DNA of 64,000 bases, taken from NCBI GenBank assembly GCA_002323245.1, contig DCPU01000013.1:55772-119771 (forward strand), given 5' to 3'. This document shows positions 1 to 8,732 of this stretch, one piece after another (the first letter of the stretch is position 1; each line of letters opens with the position of its first letter). The notes beneath the pieces were generated by a model that ran no database searches, had not been told where the DNA came from, and saw only the letters and a list, made by a program, of their open reading frames with translations. A program made the position numbers and the translations under genes. This DNA comes from Mariprofundus sp. UBA1536. GTDB taxonomy: Bacteria > Pseudomonadota > Zetaproteobacteria > Mariprofundales > Mariprofundaceae.

Positions 1-205
1 CCCCTGCTTGCATCAACGCCACAATTTTTTGATCAGCCACATCAAAACCAGCCCCCACATGCAACATATGAATAAAGGCAGAGCGCGGCAGTTGCAGCTT
101 TTGATTGGCCACAAATGTTGTTTGAATTTGCCGTTTATCGGCAGCCTTATACAAAATTTCTTTGATGGGTATTGGGCATGCGTCGGCATCCACCCATATT
201 TTCAT
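1..205 (-). CDS. yaiI: YaiI/YqxD family protein (UPF0178, DUF188), 3' part outside window
   Basis: Only the N-terminal 68 codons lie in the window; the gene runs off the left edge. The start ATG (reverse strand, 203-205) opens MKIWVDADACPIPIKEIL, the hallmark N-terminus of the UPF0178/YaiI family, a small NYN/PIN-like fold with conserved acidic residues (VDADACP). The biochemical role of the family is not established. It begins 12 bases after the stop of the upstream methyltransferase gene on the same strand, so the two are probably cotranscribed. The identification is firm because the VDADACP motif is family-specific; the function remains open. Confidence 0.85.
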   Translation of the reverse strand, partial: MKIWVDADACPIPIKEILYKAADKRQIQTTFVANQKLQLPRSAFIHMLHVGAGFDVADQKIVALMQAG

Positions 206-216
206 AGGCAACAGTT

Positions 217-819
217 TTATCCCTTTGTCGCAGTGACCAAGAATATCGGAAAGGTCTTACAATCTTTAAGCACGGTATATGCAGTATCAAATGCAATGCC
301 TGTAAAACCAGCTGCTTCCATGGTGCCTGCCAAAGCATCGCGGCCAAAACCATCATGATAAACCCCATCAATATCTGCTGGATGAAAAGAGCCATCTTCA
401 GTATCCAAATCAGCAATCGCCACTTTCCCGCCGGGATTTAAATGCGCCAGTAAGGTCTGCATCAAACCTTTGGTATCTTCCACATGGTGCATAGCCATAG
501 CACTGACAATCACATCAAACTTATCGGATGTGGGTTGCTGTAAAATATCTTGGCAAAGCACATCCACTTTACCCTTAAGCTCTTCTTTAGCCGCCAAGCG
601 CTCCAGCATAGCTGGCGATATATCTACTGCCAAAACCCGCCCGACTTTTGCCGCGATATGCCCGCAAACAAGGCCAGTGCCGGCACCAAAATCCATCACC
701 TGCATATCAGGTGTAAAATTGATATGGCTGAGCATGGCAGATGCAATACCCGCTGAGAGCTGCTGCTTGGCATCATCGGCATCCCAATCACCTGCTTTGG
801 CTGAAAATAAATCCGTCAT
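217..819 (-). CDS. class I SAM-dependent methyltransferase
   Basis: A 200-residue protein with a single Rossmann-type methyltransferase domain. Motif I is DFGAGTG at residues 43-49. The acidic post-I strand follows as VLAVDISPAML near 62-72, and the FDVIVSAMAMHH strand lies near 100-111. The overall pattern is that of the UbiE/Tam-like Methyltransf_11 group acting on small molecules. No substrate-specific motif is visible, so the substrate is unknown. It lies 77 bases downstream of hflX and 12 bases upstream of yaiI, all on the minus strand, which suggests one transcript. Length is normal for a stand-alone enzyme. Confidence 0.8.
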   Translation of the reverse strand: MTDLFSAKAGDWDADDAKQQLSAGIASAMLSHINFTPDMQVMDFGAGTGLVCGHIAAKVGRVLAVDISPAMLERLAAKEELKGKVDVLCQDILQQPTSDKFDVIVSAMAMHHVEDTKGLMQTLLAHLNPGGKVAIADLDTEDGSFHPADIDGVYHDGFGRDALAGTMEAAGFTGIAFDTAYTVLKDCKTFPIFLVTATKG

Positions 820-896
820 ATAAAATCCTTATCGTGTAAAGTATTTGGGTTTAGCACGGTCGCAAATGCAACCAATCATTCAATTTGGCATAAAAC

Positions 897-2186
897 TTAA
901 GTAACCACCCATTGCTGCACATAACCTTGAAACTTGGGCGACATGCGCACCCAAATATTCAGATCATCGGCATTAGCTTGTTGCTTGAGCACAGAACCGT
1001 GTTCATGGCACCAGGCCAGCGTCTTACCATCAGATAGGGGCAAGCGTAGCTGCAGCTCGACCATATTCAGTTCGCTCCATTTGCCCAGCAGCGCCAGCAA
1101 ATCATCCACGCCTTGGCCTGTGTGCGCAGATAAGGCGATGCGACTGCCATTGATGTCTTCGCGAATTGTTGTTTTCACATGCGGAGCCAAATCGACTTTG
1201 TTTAATACTTCAATCATGGGCGGAGCGTAATCACCATCAAGGCCAAGCTCTTCTAAAGTTTGCAATACCACAGCTTTATGATTTTTACTTTCAGGATCAG
1301 CAATATCGCGCACATGCAAAATCAAATCGGCTTCAATCACCTCTTCCAAAGTGGCGCGAAATGCATCCACCAATTCATGCGGTAATTCCTGCACAAAACC
1401 CACAGTGTCCGACATCATCAATGTGACGCCGTTTTTGAGTTTGGTTTGACGAAGCGTGGGGTCTAACGTGGCAAAGAGTTGGTCGGCCACATAGGCATCA
1501 GCCTTGGTGATATGATTAAAGAGCGTTGATTTGCCAGCATTGGTATAACCCACCAAAGCTACGGTAAGAATATCTCGGCGCTTGCGGCCATCGCGCTGGG
1601 TTGAACGCATTTGACGCACTTTCGCCAAATCATTCTCCACCACCTTGATTTTATCGCGAATCATCCGCCTATCGAGCTCCAACTGGCGCTCACCTGGACC
1701 ACCCATAAAACCCACACCGCCGCGTTGACGCTCAAGATGCGTCCAACTCTTCACCAACCTACTGATTTGGTAATTCAGGCTAGCCAGCTCCACCTGCATC
1801 ACCCCTTCCCTTGTTTTGGCGCGGGCAGCAAAGATTTCTAAAATCAAACCCGTTCTGTCCACCACTTTGGTGTTAAACGCTTTTTCCAAATTACGCTGCT
1901 GAATGGGCGAGAGCTGATGATCAACAAACACCACAGCGACCTCTTCCATTTCAGCAACATGGGCAACTTCATCTGCTTGGCCAGGGCCAATGAGCGTGGA
2001 TGGTAATACTTTTCGCACCTTCACCACTTGGGAATGCACAAGTTCACAGCCACAAGAAAGTACCAATCGCTCAAATTCTTCTTGGCGGGAGGCGCTGGTA
2101 TGCTCGCTCCAGCGTTTATCAGCCAAGCGCGGATGCAGGGCAATCACCCGATCCAGCGCTTGTTTTGTTTCAATCATTTCACTCAT
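897..2186 (-). CDS. hflX: GTPase HflX
   Basis: A 429-residue ribosome-associated GTPase that in other bacteria splits or rescues stalled 70S ribosomes under stress. The N-terminal HflX domain (about 20-200) ends in the family signature QRGGVGFMGGPGERQLELDR near 154-173. The G domain follows: G1 GYTNAGKST at 213-221, G3 DTVG near 260-263, and G4 NKVD further on. Length matches the E. coli protein (426). hfq, its usual partner in gammaproteobacteria, is not next to it; a methyltransferase gene and yaiI lie downstream instead. An ATG start is used, with another in-frame ATG three codons later. The divergent gene at 2248 shares the 61-base spacer. Confidence 0.95.
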   Translation of the reverse strand: MSEMIETKQALDRVIALHPRLADKRWSEHTSASRQEEFERLVLSCGCELVHSQVVKVRKVLPSTLIGPGQADEVAHVAEMEEVAVVFVDHQLSPIQQRNLEKAFNTKVVDRTGLILEIFAARAKTREGVMQVELASLNYQISRLVKSWTHLERQRGGVGFMGGPGERQLELDRRMIRDKIKVVENDLAKVRQMRSTQRDGRKRRDILTVALVGYTNAGKSTLFNHITKADAYVADQLFATLDPTLRQTKLKNGVTLMMSDTVGFVQELPHELVDAFRATLEEVIEADLILHVRDIADPESKNHKAVVLQTLEELGLDGDYAPPMIEVLNKVDLAPHVKTTIREDINGSRIALSAHTGQGVDDLLALLGKWSELNMVELQLRLPLSDGKTLAWCHEHGSVLKQQANADDLNIWVRMSPKFQGYVQQWVVT

Positions 2187-2247
2187 TAAATACCCGCAAT
2201 TTTTCTCCGTTCATTGACAAATCGCAGCGTAAACCAACACTACGCCA

Positions 2248-2733
2248 ATGCAACGCTTGGTAGCACTTATCACACTTACAACTTTCCTGCTTGTCGTAGC
2301 CATTCCAGCTATGCCTGTTGCCCAAGCCTGCGCCCATAAATCTGCTGCCAGCAGCAATGATGATTCATGTGGCTCTGCTTGTCATGATGAAAGCGCCACA
2401 CTTACCCCCGAAGATATGAACATGAGCGATATGGACATGGATATGCCAAGTGCTGCAAATCCTGCCAAAGCTTCCACTTCAAAAGAATCTGTAACAAAAG
2501 AGTCCGTCGCTAAAGCAACCATCACCAAGGAAAAAGCGCCCCGTTGCCGCATCGAATGTGGTTGTGGCTGCAATTCATCACCCGACAAATTCCCAGTTTT
2601 GCTTACTCCCCATATACCAGCTTCGTTTCAATCAAGCATCACCATTGAAAAAAACCAAGCTGAAGCCACTTCGGCAGCAGCATTGATCACCAGCAGCACC
2701 CCGCCCAACATCCCCCCTCCACGACTCGCCTAA
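2248..2733 (+). CDS. secreted Met/Asp-rich, Cys-containing small protein
   Basis: A 161-residue protein with a clear Sec signal peptide (hydrophobic residues 5-20, cleavage likely after the AQA near 26). The mature part carries CAHKS, a DDSCGSACHDE segment, a MNMSDMDMDM run near 57-66, a Lys/Glu/Thr repeat-like stretch, and a Cys cluster CRIECGCGCN. It ends in a proline-rich tail. Met, Asp and Cys clusters suggest periplasmic metal (Cu) binding, which agrees with the Met/His-rich lipoprotein and Csp genes downstream. It resembles the small proteins that precede copper-resistance genes (CopL/DUF2946-like), but I cannot assign it to a family. Divergent from hflX; first gene of the locus. Confidence 0.65.
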   Translation: MQRLVALITLTTFLLVVAIPAMPVAQACAHKSAASSNDDSCGSACHDESATLTPEDMNMSDMDMDMPSAANPAKASTSKESVTKESVAKATITKEKAPRCRIECGCGCNSSPDKFPVLLTPHIPASFQSSITIEKNQAEATSAAALITSSTPPNIPPPRLA

Positions 2734-2834
2734 TATTCTAATCGGCTTTAAACACACAACTCTGTGTGCGTTTTTTGGTGCGCCTTTTGAACAGGTTTTT
2801 AGCACCCATATTTAGAATATTGGAGAATTTAAAC

Positions 2835-4598
2835 GTGAAAATCACATCGATATTAAAGATGTTTGCTTTGGCATTGGTCATCGCAGGCACCCTTGCCGCA
2901 TGCGGGCAAGACGACAATACAACGAGCAATAACAATACCTCAACAACCACCATCACGGGCCAGGCCATAGCTGGTGCAGTTACTGGTCAAGTCCATGTGC
3001 ATGATGGTAATGATACGCATTTGGTAACAGGCACTGTCACCAACGGCGTATTTTCAGTCGACCTTCCAAACACAGCATTATCGCAAAGCCTCGATTTTGA
3101 AGTGAATGGTACTTATCGCGATGAAGTGTCAGGCGCAACTGTAACTTTAACTGCCGCTAACCCATTGGCATTACGCACTGCAGCCAATGCATTTACTGCT
3201 GGCGTGGCAGGCAATGCACCCATCACCCCGGGCAGCAGTATTATTCGTGCTTTGGTTGTTAGTCATGGCAAAACACTGAGCGAAGCCGAAACTGCATTTA
3301 ACACTGCATTTGGCTACACACCAGACCTGACTGTGCGCCCATTTGACCCATACACAACCACAATCACCAACCAAACTACAGCTGACCAGGAAGCTGCATT
3401 TCGTGTAGGGCATATGAGCCAACTGGGGGCTGATTTGGGGCTGAATGCCACCGACTTGGCAGCCATGCCAGCATCGTTTGCCGCAGACCTTGCTGATGGC
3501 AAACTGGATGGTCTGGATGCGCTAAATGCACACATTAACTTTACCAGCAGCAGTGTAGATTTATATGCGATGCATACCACCACACCAATCGCCAATCGTT
3601 TGGTGATTGCTGTCTCTAACTTTACTGGAAGTGCTGCTAATGTTGCCGGCGTCACCCCGCCAACAATGGGCTTACCGCCTTTGGTGGGCGATGCCGCTGG
3701 CACCACAAAACAGCTCACATTGGCAGATGGCACCCTCATCAATGTCAAGATGGAGTCAGTGAATTCTGCGCCTTTCCAAACCGGGTTCCGAAATGTCCGA
3801 ACAAGCCACAAATTTACTTTAACCAATGCTGCAACAGGGCTGCCTTATACAGCCTCCAATATCATGATCATGCCTATGATGTATATGAACAGCGGACATA
3901 ATCATGGTTCTCCCCACGCAATGGTGGACAACACTAATGCAGCGACGGGCATTTATACTTCTGACATTTACTACCTGATGGCATCTGGCATGAATGGCAT
4001 GCCGATGGGGCAATGGCAATTGGATGTGCAACTGGGTGATAACACAGTTGGCGCAAACATGATGGATCCTTATGCCCACACATTCTTTTATCCCAATGTG
4101 ATGATGAATATGGGCACTGATGTGTTGATGGACAGGCTCAATTCTGCCAACGACACATGGACCAATATGATGGGAATGACAACACCACGCGAATACCGCG
4201 TTTGGTTAAAAGATATTACCGTCAATGGTGCTGGTGGTCATGATGTGACTGTATTTGTATCCACCCAAAACATGGCCAATATGGCTATGGGTGGTATGGC
4301 TATGGCACATAGCCCGATGAGTTTCCCTGCTGTGTATGCTGGGCAAACACTTGAGGGTCCATTAAGTGGCATGTCACGCCCCACTTACTCTCTCGCCTCT
4401 GTTGCTGTCACCATCAATGGCAGCGCGGCAACCCCCGTGATGATGGGCATGATGAACACTGGTGAGTACAAGGTAGTCGGCTTAGCAGGCTTAACTTCTG
4501 CTGCTCCAGCCACGCTTGATATAACGCTAACTGTCGATGGTAATGTTATGAAAACTACGGCAGGCAACAACGCCACACTTAGCTTTACTGCACCATGA
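2835..4598 (+). CDS. Met/His-rich lipoprotein, probable metal-binding
   Basis: A 587-residue lipoprotein. I chose the GTG at 2835 because GGAG lies 9 bases upstream and the product then starts with a normal lipoprotein signal, MKITSILKMFALALVIAG, with lipobox LAAC (Cys23). An in-frame ATG at 2766 would add an implausible 23-residue extension. After the Cys come Thr/Asn-rich residues and an Ig-like N-terminal part with a VHVHDGNDTH segment. The C-terminal half has Met/His clusters: about 343-362 (MIMPMMYMNSGHNHG), 408-447, and 478-495 (MANMAMGGMAMAH). Such clusters bind Cu(I)/Cu(II) in CopA/PcoA-like proteins. No catalytic domain is recognised. The stop overlaps the next start (ATGA), so the two are translationally coupled. 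Confidence 0.7.
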   Translation: MKITSILKMFALALVIAGTLAACGQDDNTTSNNNTSTTTITGQAIAGAVTGQVHVHDGNDTHLVTGTVTNGVFSVDLPNTALSQSLDFEVNGTYRDEVSGATVTLTAANPLALRTAANAFTAGVAGNAPITPGSSIIRALVVSHGKTLSEAETAFNTAFGYTPDLTVRPFDPYTTTITNQTTADQEAAFRVGHMSQLGADLGLNATDLAAMPASFAADLADGKLDGLDALNAHINFTSSSVDLYAMHTTTPIANRLVIAVSNFTGSAANVAGVTPPTMGLPPLVGDAAGTTKQLTLADGTLINVKMESVNSAPFQTGFRNVRTSHKFTLTNAATGLPYTASNIMIMPMMYMNSGHNHGSPHAMVDNTNAATGIYTSDIYYLMASGMNGMPMGQWQLDVQLGDNTVGANMMDPYAHTFFYPNVMMNMGTDVLMDRLNSANDTWTNMMGMTTPREYRVWLKDITVNGAGGHDVTVFVSTQNMANMAMGGMAMAHSPMSFPAVYAGQTLEGPLSGMSRPTYSLASVAVTINGSAATPVMMGMMNTGEYKVVGLAGLTSAAPATLDITLTVDGNVMKTTAGNNATLSFTAP

Positions 4599-5584
4599 TG
4601 ACACTTAAAGATGTATGGATGACCCTTTCGGGGGTCATCTTCTTTGCAGTTTCGTTCAATGTGATGCCTACGACTACGCTTGCAGCTTCGTGCTGTGGTG
4701 GCGGTTCGGGTGCGGGATTACTTTTGCCCAAGCTCAAGGACAATATGGTTGGCATCACCATTGATTATGAAAAATATGATGGCTTCTGGGATAATGAAGG
4801 GTTATGGCGTGCTGACCCTGCAGGTTCTTCACTAAGCCAAACACGATTCAATATGGGTTATGCCAAACGCATAACCCCCAACTGGCAAGCATCGATAGGC
4901 TTACCCTATGTGCGCAATGACAATGAATACAGTCAGAACACCTTTAAGAATAAAGGTTTAGGCGATAGCACCATAAGCCTTTGGTATGAAGCTTTTGATG
5001 AGATTACCTGCACTTTCTTGGTCGAGACTTGGGAAGATTTAAAGCCAGCCATGTATTTTGGCGCAACCCTGAATCTACCCACAGGCATTTCACCCTATGA
5101 TGATGTGCAAAACAATTTTGATATCACAGGGCGCGGCTTTTATCGCTTAGACATGCAAGCACTGTTTGATAAAACAGTGTATCCATGGAATGCCTCGATT
5201 GCTTTTAATTATGGCACCCATCTGCAACGCAGCATCAATCGGGAATATGGTGCTTATGTGGAGCCATATACCAAGAAGCTTGGCGATCGAAAGAGCATTA
5301 GCATCAGTGCTGGGTACACAGTGTTTCTCAAAGAGCAAGACACGCTCACGTTTACCGCTGCATATTCGGATATGCGTGAAGATAAAAGCACCATTGCTGG
5401 CTTAGAAGATAGCACATCAGGCATGAAACGTCGCGGTTTTGCTTTCACCACTGTTTGGGCATCAGCCGATAAAAGCGATGTGTACAAGCTTACCTTTAGC
5501 CATGCTCCACAATACAATGATTGGGGTCAAAACTTTCCCACCACCCAAATTTTATCAATGGGGGTAACCCATGCCTATGATTAA
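4595..5584 (+). CDS. outer-membrane beta-barrel protein with Cys-Cys-Gly-Gly-Gly N-terminus
   Basis: 329 residues: a signal peptide (hydrophobic about 9-30), then mature residues starting near ASCCGGGSGAG (Cys33-Cys34), then alternating amphipathic strands rich in Tyr, Trp and Asn ending in an aromatic/charged strand (MGVTHAYD). This is the look of a monomeric outer-membrane barrel of the phenol-degradation meta-pathway/transporter type (COG4313-like). The vicinal Cys pair followed by Gly may bind a thiophilic metal. The gene is sandwiched by four-base overlap with the Met/His lipoprotein and a 14-base overlap with the redoxin gene, so all three are one operon. It may be the outer-membrane conduit for the metal handled by its neighbours. 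Confidence 0.65.
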   Translation: MMTLKDVWMTLSGVIFFAVSFNVMPTTTLAASCCGGGSGAGLLLPKLKDNMVGITIDYEKYDGFWDNEGLWRADPAGSSLSQTRFNMGYAKRITPNWQASIGLPYVRNDNEYSQNTFKNKGLGDSTISLWYEAFDEITCTFLVETWEDLKPAMYFGATLNLPTGISPYDDVQNNFDITGRGFYRLDMQALFDKTVYPWNASIAFNYGTHLQRSINREYGAYVEPYTKKLGDRKSISISAGYTVFLKEQDTLTFTAAYSDMREDKSTIAGLEDSTSGMKRRGFAFTTVWASADKSDVYKLTFSHAPQYNDWGQNFPTTQILSMGVTHAYD

Positions 5585-6143
5585 GATATTATGTTTTATG
5601 ATGGTTGGTTTGCTCACTGCCTGCGGCAATATGGCGGATGATTTAAACCCATCGGGCAATGATTTGCGCCCTAGCGTAGTGGCCAACAGCATTGGTTCAT
5701 CACCCACACAAGTCCTTGCTGATTTTAGTGCGCCAAAAACAACAGCCGATTCATTTACGCTCTCTGATTATTTGGCGGGTGGCGCGCAGGCATCGGATGC
5801 GATTGTGTTTTACTTCACTATGTGGTGCCCGATTTGTATGTCGCATGGCGATCATATCCTCTACAACATCATGCCGCAATTTCAGGGGCGTGGCACGGTT
5901 CGCTATGTGTTGATTGATTATGTTTCAGGCTCAATTGCCGCCACCACGACATCCGAGGCTGCCAACGGTTACACTGGCTCTCCATTCATAGTGCTTGCAG
6001 ATATCAACCAGGCACTGCTCACACAATTGCAAGGTGCTATGGGCAAAACTATCGTATTGGACAGCAATGGTATCGTATTGATGAATGAAGATTTCCGCAC
6101 CGGCGATCATCTGATTTCAACTTTGGATAACTTACTGCCATGA
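5571..6143 (+). CDS. thioredoxin-fold (redoxin/TlpA-like) lipoprotein
   Basis: 190 residues with a lipoprotein signal (lipobox LTAC, Cys18) and a TlpA/redoxin fold. A CxxC active site is seen in FYFTMWCPICMSHGD, at Cys86 and Cys89. The usual downstream fold elements follow, including the cis-Pro region GSPFIVLAD. Membrane-anchored periplasmic thiol reductases of this type deliver electrons to metal-binding Cys sites, as in copper chaperone and cytochrome maturation pathways. It overlaps the barrel gene by 14 bases. A second ATG at 5577 is better spaced from the purine-rich GGGGGTAA and may be the true start. Next to a Cys-rich copper storage gene, a role in keeping metal-site cysteines reduced is a reasonable inference. 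Confidence 0.75.
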   Translation: MPMIKILCFMMVGLLTACGNMADDLNPSGNDLRPSVVANSIGSSPTQVLADFSAPKTTADSFTLSDYLAGGAQASDAIVFYFTMWCPICMSHGDHILYNIMPQFQGRGTVRYVLIDYVSGSIAATTTSEAANGYTGSPFIVLADINQALLTQLQGAMGKTIVLDSNGIVLMNEDFRTGDHLISTLDNLLP

Positions 6144-6177
6144 ACACCTCCAAAAAAACTAATAACAAGGAGCACCT

Positions 6178-6678
6178 ATGACCAACAACCACAATGATTC
6201 AAATGAATTCTCTGATGCACGCCGCAATCTGCTCAAGGGTGCTGGCGTTTTGGGCGCTGGCCTGCTGACTGCTTCAGCTATAGGCAGCAACGCCATTGCT
6301 GGCGAACATGATCATCATATGATGCATGGTACACCTGTTGGCGAAGCTAAAAATGCTGCATTAGCAAAAACTTTGCATGCTTGTGTAGCTGCTTCAGAAC
6401 TCTGCCTCAATCACTGCCTGGATATGTTTAAAATGGGCGACACCACCATGGCAGAGTGCGCTATTAGCGTCTCAGAAACCATGGCCTTCTGCACAGCGCA
6501 TGCCAAATTAGCATCATATGATTCTAAATTCTTAAAAGATATGTGCACCCTTGGTATCAAGGTTTGTGCAGATTGTGAAGAAAAGTGTAAGAAACACGCG
6601 AAAACACAGCCGCTTTGCAAAGCTTGTGGTGACAGCTGCGCCGAATGTATCACGGCCTGTAAAGCATACTTGGCGTAA
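6178..6678 (+). CDS. csp: Tat-exported four-helix-bundle copper storage protein (Csp1-like)
   Basis: 166 residues. The N-terminus is a Tat signal: twin Arg15-Arg16 in DARRNLLKGAG, a hydrophobic stretch, and cleavage near AIAGEHDHHMMHG. The mature part holds 14 cysteines in helical CxxxC/CxxC spacing (LHAC, ELCLNHC, AFC, DMC, KVCADCEEKC, LCKACGDSC, AECITAC), the pattern of the DUF326/Csp family. In this family a four-helix bundle stores many Cu(I) ions on Cys residues inside the bundle; methanotroph Csp1 has 13 Cys. Tat export means the protein folds before export and acts outside the cytoplasm. An A/G-rich SD (AAGGAG) precedes the ATG. It closes the copper operon before a hairpin. Confidence 0.9.
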   Translation: MTNNHNDSNEFSDARRNLLKGAGVLGAGLLTASAIGSNAIAGEHDHHMMHGTPVGEAKNAALAKTLHACVAASELCLNHCLDMFKMGDTTMAECAISVSETMAFCTAHAKLASYDSKFLKDMCTLGIKVCADCEEKCKKHAKTQPLCKACGDSCAECITACKAYLA

Positions 6679-6686
6679 ACCATATT

Positions 6687-6713
6687 GGGTGGGCAATGCC
6701 CACCCTCTTTCTA
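6687..6713 (+). terminator. hairpin after csp
   Basis: A 7-bp perfect stem GGGTGGG / CCCACCC (6687-6693 and 6699-6705) with loop CAATG is followed by TCTTTCT. It looks like a partial terminator or processing stem that would let csp be made in excess over the sensor gene starting at 6734. The T-tract is interrupted, so read-through is likely. Confidence 0.55.
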
Positions 6714-6733
6714 AAGTGGTCTGAGGATTCTGC

Positions 6734-8122
6734 ATGAAATCGACAACAGCGAAACAATCATCAGCCATTACAGCCGCTCATTTACAAAAACTTTTTATGT
6801 TCCGAAACATTGTGATTATCATCGCCTTGTTGGTAGTCACATTGGCGGTCAGTAATCTGCATATGGATGTGCCATTAACAAAGATGCTTATGCTATTAGC
6901 AGCATATGTATTGTTTAATATTATGATGTGGTTACGACCATTTTTTGGCCAGATGGACCCTACACATCTTTTTTTTATACAATTGATTGTCGATGTATGC
7001 GCTCTGACTGCCATGCTCTACTTATCCGGCGGTGCAAGTAATCCATTTGTATCATTGTTTCTTTTACCGCTGGTCATTGTCGCAGCCATGCTGCCCAAAC
7101 CCTACATTTGGAGCATGGCCATGATCACCATTGCAGGCTACGGTTTTTTAATGACCACCACACATACCATGCCTGGTATGCACCCAACCCACAGTATGAC
7201 CATGAACCATACATCAAGCCCAACTGATTTAGATATGGCAAAGCTGCATATGCCAGATATGGCAGTTCCACAAACAATCACCAGAGGCGAAATTGCCGCT
7301 ATGGATACGCATATTTTGGGGATGTGGTTTAGCTTTCTCTTTAGTGTTGCTGTGGTCTTGTTTTTTATTGTATCCATGGCTGAAACATTGCGTCAACGCG
7401 AGAAAACACTTCATGAAATCAATGAAAAGAGCCTGCGTGATGCGCATGTGGTTGCCTTAGGCACCCTTGCAGCCGGGGCTGCCCATGAATTGGGCACGCC
7501 ACTGGCAACCATGGCAGTGTTAACCAAAGAAATGCAGCGCGAATACACCAATCAACCAGCTTTATTGCAACAAATCGACATCTTGCGCTCGCAAGTGAAT
7601 CGCTGCAAAACCACGATTTCTCAACTGAGTGTCAGCGCAGGCCATATGCGCGCTGATGGTGGAAAAGCTGTTGATTTCTTAGCGTATTTCAAACAATGCA
7701 TCCACGATTGGCAAACCACGAGACCCCAAACCCATTGCCACTTTATCGTCAGCAATGAAGAACCATCGCCATCCATTGTCGTCGATGAGACGCTTACCCA
7801 AGCCTTACTCAACCTACTCGATAACGCTGCTGAGGCTTCTCCTGAGCGCATCGAAGTATATTTATCCTGGTCAAACACTGCCATCCACATTCACATTCGA
7901 GATTTTGGCGCAGGTGTAAATGCTGAAATTCTTCCATCGCTTGGTAAGCCGTTTTTAAGCACCAAACAGCACGGCCAGGGCCTGGGGTACTATTTGGCCA
8001 AAGCCGTTTTTGATCGTTTGGGTGGCCACATTTCCATCAATAATCACAAAGAATGCGGCGCGTATGTGGATATCAATCTGCCGCTTCTAGCATTAAGGAC
8101 GAACCATGACCGACAATATTAA
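6734..8122 (+). CDS. regB: RegB/PrrB-type redox sensor histidine kinase
   Basis: 462 residues. The N-terminal half has about six membrane segments. The quinone-binding signature of RegB (GGxxNPF) is present as GGASNPF at 99-105. The H-box is HELGTPLATM with His251, the RegB-specific form. The ATPase boxes follow: N-box NLLDNAAEAS, then DFGAGV and GQGLGYYLAKAVF. Cys291 lies 40 residues after His251, exactly the spacing of the redox-active Cys265 relative to His225 in Rhodobacter RegB. Unusual is the loop at about 142-180 between two membrane segments, rich in Met and His (HTMPGMHPTHSMTMNH), suggesting a periplasmic copper-binding insert. The stop overlaps the regulator gene by 17 bases. Confidence 0.85.
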   Translation: MKSTTAKQSSAITAAHLQKLFMFRNIVIIIALLVVTLAVSNLHMDVPLTKMLMLLAAYVLFNIMMWLRPFFGQMDPTHLFFIQLIVDVCALTAMLYLSGGASNPFVSLFLLPLVIVAAMLPKPYIWSMAMITIAGYGFLMTTTHTMPGMHPTHSMTMNHTSSPTDLDMAKLHMPDMAVPQTITRGEIAAMDTHILGMWFSFLFSVAVVLFFIVSMAETLRQREKTLHEINEKSLRDAHVVALGTLAAGAAHELGTPLATMAVLTKEMQREYTNQPALLQQIDILRSQVNRCKTTISQLSVSAGHMRADGGKAVDFLAYFKQCIHDWQTTRPQTHCHFIVSNEEPSPSIVVDETLTQALLNLLDNAAEASPERIEVYLSWSNTAIHIHIRDFGAGVNAEILPSLGKPFLSTKQHGQGLGYYLAKAVFDRLGGHISINNHKECGAYVDINLPLLALRTNHDRQY

Positions 8123-8693
8123 AACAAACCCAACGCTATTGCTGGTTGATGATGATGAAGTTTTTTGCCAAGTGTTAAGTCAGGCATTACACGCGCGTCA
8201 CATCAATGTACTGATCGCCCATACCGTAGCAGAAGCACTTGATTTGGTAGGCAATGTGCCGCCCAAATATGCCATTGTTGATTTAAATATGCCTGGTGAT
8301 TCTGGGCTAAAACTGATTGATCAATTGCATCAAATGGATGCCAGCATATGCATGATTGTGCTTACTGGCTTTGCCAGTATCGCAACTGCCGTCGAGGCCA
8401 TCAAACTTGGCGCCACGCACTACTTAGCTAAGCCTGCCGATGCCGATGAAATCCTTGCTGCTCTGGGCAAAGAAGATGGCGATATCAATACCACCCTGCC
8501 CTTACAACCGATGTCGACCAAACGTTTGGAATGGGAGCATATTCAAAAAGTTTTATCTGATTCGAATGGCAATATTTCTGAAGCAGCGCGTAAGCTTGAT
8601 ATGCATAGACGAACCCTGCAACGTAAACTCAACAACAAGCGACCACCAAGTGCATCTAGTGTACCAACAACTGCAGGTTTCAATTTTTCTTAA
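8106..8693 (+). CDS. regA: RegA/PrrA/ActR-type response regulator
   Basis: 195 residues: a receiver domain with acidic pocket DDD (15-17), phosphoacceptor Asp59 (IVDLNMPG), Thr87 (VLTGF) and Lys109 in KPADADEI. The last is nearly the RegA family motif. The C-terminus is the Fis-type helix-turn-helix ISEAARKLDMHRRTLQRKL that defines RegA/PrrA/ActR. In alphaproteobacteria this regulator controls respiration, carbon and nitrogen fixation in response to quinone redox state. Here it is translationally coupled to its kinase and follows copper genes, so the adjacent operon is a likely target. The C-terminal tail after the helix-turn-helix is about 20 residues longer than usual. No operator consensus can be read. 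Confidence 0.88.
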   Translation: MTDNIKTNPTLLLVDDDEVFCQVLSQALHARHINVLIAHTVAEALDLVGNVPPKYAIVDLNMPGDSGLKLIDQLHQMDASICMIVLTGFASIATAVEAIKLGATHYLAKPADADEILAALGKEDGDINTTLPLQPMSTKRLEWEHIQKVLSDSNGNISEAARKLDMHRRTLQRKLNNKRPPSASSVPTTAGFNFS

Positions 8694-8732
8694 ATTTTGG
8701 CTCATCTTACAAATAGGGATATGTGAAATAAT

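Noticed and set aside
2766..2834. Start of the Met/His lipoprotein at ATG 2766
   Set aside because: It would place an arginine-rich extension before a complete lipoprotein signal; GTG 2835 has a good ribosome site.
3314..3826. Minus-strand 170-codon open frame inside the lipoprotein gene
   Set aside because: Antisense shadow of a gene with clear coding features; the product has no domain or signal.
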